Shown: positions 55,898 to 64,000 of the stretch, piece by piece
How the letters are laid out: each line of letters starts with the position of its first letter
Numbering within the stretch: the first letter of the stretch is position 1
From: Isoetes taiwanensis
Taxonomy: Eukaryota; Streptophyta; Lycopodiopsida; Isoetales; Isoetaceae
Length of the DNA stretch: 64,000 bases
Reading direction: 5' to 3'
Assembly (NCBI GenBank): GCA_021234155.1
Contig: JAJEKV010000004.1
Span: 3,183,487 to 3,247,486, forward strand
Program-made: the position numbers and the translations under genes
The notes under the pieces: model-generated
Told to the model about the DNA's origin: nothing
Database searches by the model: none
Seen by the model: only the letters and a program-made list of their open reading frames with translations

Positions 55898-56638
55898 TCA
55901 AACCCTCGTTTTCTTTTTCCATGAAACCAAAACAGAATCCTGGAATCGTCCAGGCATTCTTCTTCGTCTACCATTAACATTGTTTTCGATCTGTACCTTA
56001 CTTACTTCAACATTCTCTGCCAAACCGATATTCTGCTTCTGCTCCTTTAATGCGCAGCTTACCTCCTCATTTGAAACATGCCCTAAATAATCTTTTGAAG
56101 AAGCAAAAGAAGTAGGACTTTTGTCATTTCCTTTTTCATGTTGTATCAAAGAAACAGCAGCATCTGCAAGTAAGTAAAGGCCTCTCAGGCTTAAATCTTC
56201 CTTTTCATCTGTATCATGATGCAAGGAGCCATATAGGGTTGCTGTTTTGGACCAAGATATGTTATCTTTATAAGGCCAATAAATTTCTTGAGGCTCCTCT
56301 GCATCCCTGCTTTCACAACTAGATTCAGTGGAAGCCCTATTTACTATGCATCTGCTGTGATAGGGTTCCACCCTCCCAGTTTCTAGATTTTGGATACAAT
56401 TACCACTTCTAGCCTTTACAAAAGCCAGGCCACAGCGGCCAAGATCAGTGCCTCGATTCCAGTCTTGACCCTTTTCAAAAACAGGGACTTGGATGTTGCC
56501 ATTGCCACTCTTTGCAGAATCACAAGAAGAAAGAAACTTTGCGCACCTTACCTGTTTATTTCTCTGAAGCTCCAAATTCTTTCTGTCACCACATCTCCAT
56601 GCTTCCAATTCTTCCAAGCTTTTGAAACGATATTTCAT
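55898..56638 (-). CDS. uncharacterised 246-residue basic-tailed protein, probable host gene
   Basis: Uninterrupted from ATG at 56638 (context GAGCCATGAAA) to TGA at 55898. Features are an N-terminal RFKSLEELEAWRCGDRKN, a mid-region helix LRGLYLLADAAVSLIQHE, and a C-terminal basic motif GRRRRMPGRFQDSVLVSWKK. The last resembles the R-x-R-x-P-x-R-[FY]-x-D-S-V-L pattern I associate with plant nuclear proteins of unknown function, and would serve as a nuclear localisation signal. There are no transposon motifs. Purine-rich sequence precedes the start. It is the best intact host coding region in the window, though an intron-containing version cannot be excluded. Confidence 0.6.
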   Translation of the reverse strand: MKYRFKSLEELEAWRCGDRKNLELQRNKQVRCAKFLSSCDSAKSGNGNIQVPVFEKGQDWNRGTDLGRCGLAFVKARSGNCIQNLETGRVEPYHSRCIVNRASTESSCESRDAEEPQEIYWPYKDNISWSKTATLYGSLHHDTDEKEDLSLRGLYLLADAAVSLIQHEKGNDKSPTSFASSKDYLGHVSNEEVSCALKEQKQNIGLAENVEVSKVQIENNVNGRRRRMPGRFQDSVLVSWKKKTRV

Positions 56639-57404
56639 GGCTCTGGATCACGAAACTCTTCAAGTTGAAGTGGAAGAACAAGTCTGGTATGGTAAGGAAG
56701 GCATGGATGGATGGAGGAAGGAAGGAAACTGAAAGTGCGAGCTTTGGGAGAGGAAGAAAGGTTTGGATTTGGGGCAAAGCTTCTGGAACCGGAGCAGAGA
56801 AAGGGCAAATGGAAACTGTGGCAAATTAGAAGCAGCAAGTGCAGGAGAAGTAAAAACGAAGCTTTAAGTCCGACGGATTAGAAGGCGCATTGAATGGAAG
56901 GAATGATCGAGTGGCCATGTCGATGGATCGATGAGTTTTAGTACGTGAAGGAAGTATAGGATAGGTTTACACTCGGCCCCTTGTTGCAATTAGGTTTAGC
57001 TCCATTCCCCCCACTCTTACATTGTTTATTTCTCTCTACAAAAATGAAATGATCCATCCATCTCTGGCCTTTACACAAGAACATCAAGACCCTCCAAACC
57101 GGTTAGGCTGGATTCACATGCACCATCGCGACCTTCACCATCATGTAAAATGCCATGCCATTTTACGCCCACCATCACTGGCCATCACAAATTTACAAAG
57201 GGTATAACAGGTCCCCTCTCCAGACCATTGTTGCATGTGAACCCGGCTCTTAGACAACTCCCATAGCTGCTCACATCACCTTCTATACAAGACCTCCCTT
57301 TATATATTCTTGAGGTGTTGATGCTTGTCGTTGTTCATTGTCGAACCCGGCACCACCAATGAGCTTGTGGTTTATTATATTCTCTTACTTTCCGGTTATC
57401 CTTA

Positions 57405-57540
57405 TTCTTTGCAAAGTTTTTGCCTTTGAAAACCCTTTGGGCTAAGGGTTCTTTATCATTTGTCCATAATGATTGTACTAGTTCAAATTGTATGGGCCAC
57501 ATAGCCACTTGGTCTTCGTGGATGCGGAAAATCTATTCCA
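57405..57540 (+). repeat. R1 repeat, copy 3
   Basis: Hairpin AACCCTTTGGGCTAAGGGTT (perfect 7-bp stem), then AATGATTGTACTAG, TGTATGGGCC, TTGGTCTTCGTGGATG and ATCTATTC. Matches copy 1 in order and spacing. Confidence 0.75.
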
Positions 57541-58460
57541 CTCTAATGGCTTAGAGGTGTTGGGCACAACTAAGTTCTATGACGACAACCGGCTCCTCGG
57601 CTTAGACCCTAGAAGCGTGAAAACTAGTTACGTAACTTTTTTTGCTTCTCTTTCAATTTCTTTGCCACAGCGCACAGTTTCACATTCAATCATCATTTGC
57701 TTACATTCTATTTGCATAAAGGACACGTGTCGCTTTAAAATTGTCTAACCATTTCCACATTCTGGTGGTGGTCATTTTGTCCACATTCACGGTGTCAACC
57801 AGGCACCCGATTTCCATGCTAGGAATGTCGACAAAATGGTTTTCCTATATACACAATATTTTGTCTAGGTGACACATCATGCCATGAGATCAAACACATA
57901 TATAAAGAGAATCTTGGCTAATTCTTTAAAAAGACTTTCAAGGTTTAGGTATTCCTCATAAAAATCAATATTGCTATTTTAAGTATGCAAAAATTCTTAC
58001 TTGTTCTTAATTTTGTTGTTTGTAATATCTTTACAATAAAGGGACATATAAAAGCGAGAATATGAGCATTGGATCATAAGCAAAAGTCTTGGCCAAGTTG
58101 ATGTGCATGCGGAAAAAGCGGCAAAGGTGTGTCAATCTAGAGTTGATTGATTAAATCTTGCCCTCGAAATAGCCAAAAAAAGAAATTAAAGGAAAATTTA
58201 GCTCATAATAAAGGCGCTGTATCTTTTCCTTGAAAATATCGAGCGTCGTACCTTTTCCTAAAATATCTAGCTAACGATAAATCTAAAATGTAAAATTCTA
58301 GTTGGGTATCAAATTTGCTTGGAGAAGCGTAAGCGAGGTTGAAATAAAAAGCTAGACTCCCCTAACGGTTTTGGATCTAAATCATTATTTTATCCATGCC
58401 TCTTTTCTCATATTAGAATCCACATCTAATTCTTTCCATAATTACGCCATACTAGAATTT
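57541..58460. other. no gene seen
   Basis: One short frame only. A+T-rich. Confidence 0.45.
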
Positions 58461-58467
58461 TAAATCC

Positions 58468-58690
58468 GAGAGGGGAGGGAGGGAGGGAGGGAGGAAGGGA
58501 GGATGGATATTTTAACGTCCCACGGAGGCCAAGCTGACCTATGAGGCGGTTATAGACATACAATATATCGGATAGTATCCAAACACAAAAGAAAACCACT
58601 AAAGCCCTATACAATGTGTCTCTACCACTGGAACGAAAAAACCCCTCTTGTGGGAGGAAAAACCCTTGTAGTAGGCGTTCAAATTCCCTA
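58468..58690 (-). repeat. R1 repeat, copy 4 (inverted) with GGGA tail
   Basis: A GGGA run (58468-58502) is followed by TTTTAACGTCCCACGGAGGCC, in part CCCACGGAGGCC and CTATGAGG, then the hairpin region AAAAAACCCCTC...GGGAGGAAAAACCC near 58637-58665. Inverted relative to copy 1. Confidence 0.65.
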
Positions 58691-58971
58691 TCACAGGCTC
58701 AAATAGAACCGCATTCTATCGGACTCTCTGGATTGGGTGGGTGAAAGACTAGTTGTTTGTGCTCTCAAGCTTGAACCAGGATGGGTGGTGAACTTGTGCG
58801 AGAGGATCTAGTTCAGTGATTTACTTCGATTATATTTAATAGAGTTGCTAAGTTTTGTAGGGAAAGAAGACCATCCAATCATACACAATCATTTAAGTCT
58901 AAAAAGTTATTAGATACCTTGATGATGCAAAAAATTTATTTGAAGTCATTATGGTAGATTTTGAAATCTGA

Positions 58972-59275
58972 TCGATTTGGACTACCCCAATCATTGGATC
59001 TATCGATCCCACAGCCTACAATTTATATTGGGGCCTTTGGACACCTCTAGTTTCGATAGTGGTCTATCCATGGCCTAAAATGTATGTTGGGGTCTTTGGA
59101 CACCTCTCATTTTGATAGTGGTCTATTTTGAGGCATCTACGGTTTTGAAATTTGTATACAATGGAACCTATTTGGAGTATAATATGTGAACTTGAACCCC
59201 CACAAAAAATCAATGCTCTAAAGAGAATGCTTTCATCAATATAACTGACAATTGAAGGTAATTATCTTCTCAAGT
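58972..59275 (-). repeat. SINE-like repeat S1, copy A
   Basis: Same word order as copies B and C (GGACACCTCTCATTTTGATA, GGTCTATTTTGAGGCATC, TTTTGAAATTTGTATA). Box B-like GGGGGTTCAAGTTC lies on the minus strand near 59187-59200. An inner segment (GGGGCCTTTGGACACCTCT) is partly duplicated within this copy. Confidence 0.6.
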
Positions 59276-60771
59276 TAGACCTACCATTAATAATATGAGT
59301 CTCTCTCAGCATAAAATGGTTTCAAGTTGGCCCTTTGCACTACCAAATCAATTTTCCCCTATGACCCATGTTCTTATTGTAAGTATTTAAAAATGAAAAT
59401 TATGAGTTAAACATAGGTTAGATGCTTTACTGTATAGGGAAAAGGAATTTCGGATGTCATTCCTTGTTTTTTCGGTGATTGTTACGACCGGTGGCAGTCC
59501 GGAGCAGCACACCGGATAAACATGGGATCGCAAATCAAATGCCATTTCTCTACAATAGAGAAGTTGTGGGAGCCGCTTTTTCTACACAGGTTTGAGGATT
59601 GTTTAGAAGATTTGTGCTGATCTAGGAAGTTAAAGGCGCAGATTCAGCGCATTGTTTTTATACAATGAAGATGATATGCTACAATTTTACCGCAGTTCAG
59701 CTGCCGGTTCTTAGCTATTATCTATAGTAACTTCTAGCTAGTTGATTTGGCTGCACAGATCTTCAGTTGATTCGGCTTCCAGTTGATTCAGTGCACAGAT
59801 CTTCTGCCTTTTTTGCACAGTTGATTCAGCGAGTTGCAGCAAATAGGCTCTCAACCTAGTATTTGCCCTAATCTACCAATTGTCTACCGGATGGAGCACT
59901 GAACTTCTATTCCATGTTATTGTGAGTTGCCATAAGTCGGCATAAGAATATACGCCAGAAAACAGTGGCAAAAACTTGCAAAATACTTCAATTGACCAAT
60001 TCCAAAAGTGTGTTATATATCATATCATACAAAACCAAACATATCACTCAATCAACTTACCCCACATAAAGAACATTTCTAAAGCTTGAGAATTATCAGT
60101 ATCCAACACAAGCTTTAGTATACTAGCCCTACAAAAATCATCAATACCATTATGCACCACTATTTATTTCATGAGACCTTAGGAATAGGTAAGACCAATG
60201 TTGTTGTGATGTTAGTAGAAGTTAGAAGTCTCCTCCTCCAATCAAGCGTTATGGGTATGGTTGTATATCTCATATGCTAACTCTACGTTAGGATGTGGTA
60301 AACCCTAAGAAATCCCATATTCTAGTTTTATGTTGCGATGTGGTATAGCCTATGTAGAAATTCCCTATTGGCTTCAAACAATCCATTTATCTCAACATGT
60401 TTTCCATGGCTAATCTATGTTTATTTTGTGATTATTTATGATTTAATGGCTTTAATTTGAATGTCATTGTGATCGAGTTGGAATCATGTACTCTAGTTTA
60501 TGCTGGAAGACCCCAACCAAAAGAAATCCTACAGTATCACATGGGACTTTCTCTGTTGACATTACCTTGTGTCTTACATTTGTCCATGCAACGTGGAAAC
60601 TAAAGATGTTTTAATTCTCATATGCAAAAATAAAGATGTAGTCATCTATCGAGGATCAGATTAAATTTCATCTAACGTGATCAATTTTGCCCTATTATGG
60701 TTGCCATAATTGAATATAAAAAGGAAAACTATTAGACATGGAGAATTTAATCAGACATAATCTAAATGAGG
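59276..60771. other. no gene seen
   Basis: The only structure noted is the small tandem repeat at 59738-59835. Confidence 0.45.
59738..59835 (+). repeat. CAGTTGATTCRG interspersed tandem motif
   Basis: Four copies of AGTTGATTNNG plus two of TGCACAGATCTTC alternate over about 100 bp. Confidence 0.7.
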
Positions 60772-61066
60772 TGCACCCCGGATTACCACAGTCGTCGGAT
60801 CCGTCGATCCTACGACCCAAATCGTACATCAGGGCCTCTGGGCACCTCTCGTTTTGCATATGGTCATTTATGATTGGAGATGCCTATGATTTTGAAATAT
60901 GAAATACGAGTTCGCCTAAGGTTTTGAGGGAATATTGAACCTCTGTACGACTTTGCCTAAGATTTTAGAATATGAAATATAGGGGCTCGAACCTCTACCA
61001 AAATAAATCAATGTCTTAATAAAGGCGACTATAATCAATATACCCAATGAGCTAATGTGATTATTT
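60772..61066 (-). repeat. SINE-like repeat S1, copy B (complete head)
   Basis: On the minus strand, TTAGCTCATTGGGTA (61041-61055) resembles the tRNA/SINE A box and GAGGTTCGAGCCCC (60982-60995) is a clean B box, 45 nt apart. The body continues to GTGCACCTC near 60772. This is the arrangement of a tRNA-derived SINE transcribed by RNA polymerase III. Confidence 0.65.
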
Positions 61067-61204
61067 TCTATCTTGAATCTATATTTTTTTATAACAATCC
61101 ATTCAATTGTCTTTGGAATATATGGCCTATGGTTTTAAAATTGTTATGTTTACATCTATACCAAATCCCCTAGAACCCCTCGTTATTATACTATATATTC
61201 TAAG

Positions 61205-61395
61205 CGAGGTGCACCTGGACTACCACGATCGTCGGATTCGTCAATCCTCTCGACCCGGATCGTCGTTGGGGCCTCTAGACACCTCTCGTTTCGCATATAG
61301 TCATTTATGATTGGAGATGCCTATGATTTTTAAATATGAAATCTGAGTTAAGCTAGGTTTTGAGGGAATATTGAACTCCAGAATATTTTGGCGCA
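61205..61395 (-). repeat. SINE-like repeat S1, copy C (headless)
   Basis: Body only: GCGAGGTGCACC, GACCCGGATCGTC, ACCTCTCGTTTCGCATATAG and GGAGATGCCTATGATTTT match copy B. The A and B boxes are missing, as in a 5'-truncated copy. Confidence 0.65.
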
Positions 61396-62115
61396 TCTTA
61401 CAACTTTTTGTACTACCCTAATTGGGATACCCAAAATCGCATTGTGCATGTCTTGCCATAATTTTGTTCTAAAGATTTACGCCAAAGGCTTTGGGGTCCT
61501 AGTCCACAAAAGGTCTACCATGAATAAAGGGGCACCTTATAAAGTTAGATTTAGTGTATGGATGGCCAGGAAAAAGCCTCCAACTAAGAAGTCATTGCTT
61601 ACACAGAAGGTCCCCCATCCTACAAGTGCTCAGTCTAGTGCACAACTCCATTGCCAGGTGGAAGTTAATTCCTCGTGCCACGTAGGATCTACCATCTTTT
61701 GTTTTTGGTCCGCATCAACCTCTTGGAATTGGCCTAGAAAGTACCACGGACCAGCAAGTCCAATGTTTTTCCCCTCCATTCCAAGACCCGGGATCGCCGG
61801 TTTGTTCGATACAATGGAGGGATGGCTGCCACATCTATGATTGTGTCTATTGAAAGATGGATACAAGCGCTATAGTTACTCTGGTCTTGGTTCGAAATAC
61901 GTTGAAATGGGTGTGTGGAAACTAGTGATGCTTCGTATAGACATAAGCCCGATTCTGGCTACCTTGACTTCACTTGCATTGAATGGGACCTACCATAGTG
62001 TAGCCCTAGATGGACATGGTAGACATATCCATCACGGGCGTCGTCGAGGACTTATTGCATGCATGAGCGAGCAACACATGTAGTTTGAGGCCTTTTTAAC
62101 ATATGTAGTCCACGG
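61396..62115. other. no assignable gene
   Basis: Both strands have medium-length open frames (61388-61840 plus; 61866-61630 minus, with YFLGQFQEVDADQKQK). Neither matches a family I know. Confidence 0.35.
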
Positions 62116-62118
62116 AGG

Positions 62119-62757
62119 CACTACTACGAGCGGACAATTTCGCGGCGTCAATAGCGGCGTCCTAACAACTCTCTCCGGCGGCGTCGGGCGTCGCATGCCG
62201 CCCTATGACGTTTTCCTCCGCGTGCATTGTAGCGGCGTGTGAGTAGATTCATTGCCTTTGCGTCGGCGTCGCATATGTGGCGTTATGGAAACTCATTGAG
62301 GTTGTAAAGCATTACATGATATGTCATTTTTTTATGTTCTAACCACATTTCACATGCGGCGTGATGGCAATGTCATTGATGTTTTAAAGCGTTACATCAT
62401 CATCGATGGCCCAAATATTTTTCTGGACTTCGAGCCCCTAATCTCTAAGCTAACAAACCTATGGCCTTACCAACAAACCAATGAGTCATATTAATATTTA
62501 TTCTCTATTTATTTCTTAAGTCATAAGACATATTGCGATTCAGGCATCCCACATACATGTGGCGTCCCATTTCGCGGCGTGACCGCGTTGCTCTTGCGAC
62601 ATTTCGCGTGGGGTGCTATATAGGACACTATTGCGGCGTCTAACTATCACGTTCAAGCTGCGACGTGGGGCGTTCTATCTGCCGACGTCATGGAGCGTCT
62701 GCTGATTTTTGCTTGGGACAAAGCTGAAGTCGTAAAACAATCCATCCTCTAATAGTG
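62119..62757. mobile_element. non-autonomous CACTA transposon, 639 bp
   Basis: The left end is CACTACTACGAG; the right end read inward is CACTATTAGAGG. The 3-bp flanks are AGG (62116-62118) and AGG (62758-62760), the target duplication size of CACTA (En/Spm) elements. Subterminal GCGGCGTC/GTGGCGT motifs occur about ten times (for example 62142, 62154, 62358, 62574), as expected for binding sites of a CACTA accessory protein. There is no transposase. The interior includes a Pol III-like box (see findings). Confidence 0.75.
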
Positions 62758-62760
62758 AGG

Positions 62761-63050
62761 ACAAGCGACACCACTTCCTTGCGATCCACGCATATGCGTA
62801 AATTATTACAAAGGGCTGACTATCCGGCTATGGAAGAGGCGGTATATTTTTCACCTGATTATATAAACGACGGGCAATGGCATTATCTCAAGCGGTCGGG
62901 TTGGGTAGTTCGACCCGACCCCTGCATCACCCCCTAGATTCGGTTTAGAGATGTTATTTGCTATCTACATATCACGAGCATGGGAATCATATAAAGAAGG
63001 AACAACCTTTTTTTTCTTCAAGAGGATCTCACCCTAGGGCGGCTTTGCGG
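62761..63050. other. no gene identified
   Basis: Short frames only. One at 62958-63143 ends in RGYYYRD just before the LINE-like 3' end and could be its last coding piece. Confidence 0.35.
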
Positions 63051-63143
63051 ATGGAAAAAAGAAACTATGCCGGGTTTGAAAGCTTGTCCCTTAGGAAGTG
63101 TCTGATGTCTGAGAGAAGGAGGGGCTATTATTATAGGGATTAA

Positions 63144-63335
63144 GTAGCCTTTGACCCATGGATAGTTGGTGTGTATCCCCACTTCATTTTTGTTTGTAAA
63201 CGTTGTTCTTTTACTCTTGTGATGCGGCTTAGTCCCGAGTTTTAGTTTGAGCACTTCGCCCTTTTGCATGTACTTCATCCTATAAGCTTGGGGAGCTTCC
63301 TTGGATGTTAAAAATATCTTATCTTATCTTATGTT
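63144..63335 (+). repeat. LINE-like 3' end with ATCTT tail
   Basis: Ends CTTCCTTGGATGTTAAAAAT followed by ATCTT repeats (about 63310-63330). The junction resembles that of R1 (CTCCGTGGACGTTTAAAAAATC). Confidence 0.5.
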
Positions 63336-63659
63336 AAAGAGTTTATACATTGCATCCACATTATGCCCCTTTCATTCTCTGGCCAAAATTTTTTACAAGC
63401 CAATAGATGGCTTTTGTGATATTGATGAAAGCAATATGAGGAAAAGAAGGAACAACTAACCACCACAATATGGGTCTAAAGAAGCAACACGTAGGCATGC
63501 TTCAAGACTTCATGAATGCATAGGTGTTGATATCTACTAGAAATGATGTAAATAACGAGACAATCACTCGAAAAAATGTACATTTAGCCATTATATCCCT
63601 AGTGTCAAATTATGTGCCCCATCTTTTGTTGAAACATGCGTGTGATTATTGAGTATATA
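63336..63659. other. no feature seen
   Basis: A+T-rich sequence with nothing recognisable. Confidence 0.45.
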
Positions 63660-63932
63660 TGGGTTTAAGGTACATTACTGCCCCGGGCTGAGTTAGTGTG
63701 CTTGAGCCGTTGACACCGAGGTGAAATGATTTTGTTAAAAGAGTACACTTTGCATGTAGATTGTTAATTATATAGCAGGTTTAGATACGTACCGGACGGG
63801 TTAGTGCGTCACCAGACGTGAGCCTCGAGGTAATGAATTTTAGGTCTCATTACTAAATCGATATTGGCGGTTGAACACTGTGATCTCGGGTGTAGCCAGG
63901 TTAAGGTCCCTCCCACTAGACTATGCCCCAAA
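63660..63932 (-). mobile_element. tRNA-derived SINE
   Basis: On the minus strand GGGGCATAGTCTAGTGGGA carries an A box (TAGTCTAGTGG, 63911-63923), and GTGTTCAACCGCC (63866-63878) is a B box, 32 nt further. The body runs about 200 bp to near 63660. The arrangement fits plant tRNA-derived SINEs. Its 3' end is not clearly marked by an A-run. Confidence 0.6.
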
Positions 63933-64000
63933 GAACACCCATATTTTTTGGGGTCCTCCATATTTGACACCTTACATCAAATGAGCAATACATGTGTGAT

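Noticed and set aside
61388-61840. 150-codon plus-strand open frame
   Set aside because: Composition is not convincing, a competing frame exists on the minus strand and no motif is recognised.
62101-62700. CpG island of a promoter
   Set aside because: The CpG richness is explained by the GCGGCGT subterminal repeats of the CACTA element and no gene follows.

Overview
The window looks like intergenic DNA from a large, repeat-rich land-plant nuclear genome. The evidence is plant-type L1 LINEs with a DUF4283-like ORF1 and a zf-RVT C-terminus, Ty3/gypsy elements, a TRIM with an initiator-tRNA-Met primer site, and A+T-rich single-copy DNA. Several decayed genes (an FCP1-like DLNG-type protein, a RING-like/coiled-coil protein, a 'VIDFAENY' transposase-like protein) are of kinds I associate with seed-free plants such as ferns, lycophytes or mosses. 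That assignment is from memory and is weak. I see no rRNA, tRNA gene, CRISPR array or operon.

Layout: 1-3.4 kb is degenerate sequence downstream (minus strand) of a Ty3/gypsy element whose pol, gag and 5' LTR occupy 3.4-9.86 kb on the minus strand. 10.1-11.5 kb holds LINE crumbs. 14.8-21.2 kb is a nearly full-length L1-type LINE on the plus strand with a poly(A) tail and diverged 22-bp flanking repeats. 22.2-24.9 kb is a decayed transposase-like gene (+). 26.7-29.6 kb holds decayed minus-strand genes (an FCP1-like domain, and a RING-like/coiled-coil protein interrupted by one in-frame TGA). 31.1-35 kb holds a second type of LINE RT remnant and a gag-protease fragment with three zinc knuckles. 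37.2-37.5 kb is a 309-bp TRIM inserted in a tetranucleotide microsatellite. 39.76-42.28 kb is a 5'-truncated LINE with a perfect 13-bp target duplication. 43.7-48.8 kb is a tandem array in which a host unit is repeated three times; two units carry the same 1.5-kb inverted-repeat element, and one of those was later hit by another LINE. 51.4-52.1 kb and 55.9-56.6 kb carry two open coding regions; the second is the best candidate for an intact host gene. 57-64 kb holds short interspersed repeats (LINE 3' ends, tRNA-derived SINEs) and a 639-bp non-autonomous CACTA transposon.

The genes do not form a shared pathway. The history readable in the window is one of repeated insertion, duplication and decay. 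The best-supported structural finds are the TRIM, the CACTA miniature, the three-unit nested array and the LINE insertion sites. Gene calls rest on motifs I can read by eye; no database search was possible, and exon structures were not resolved.
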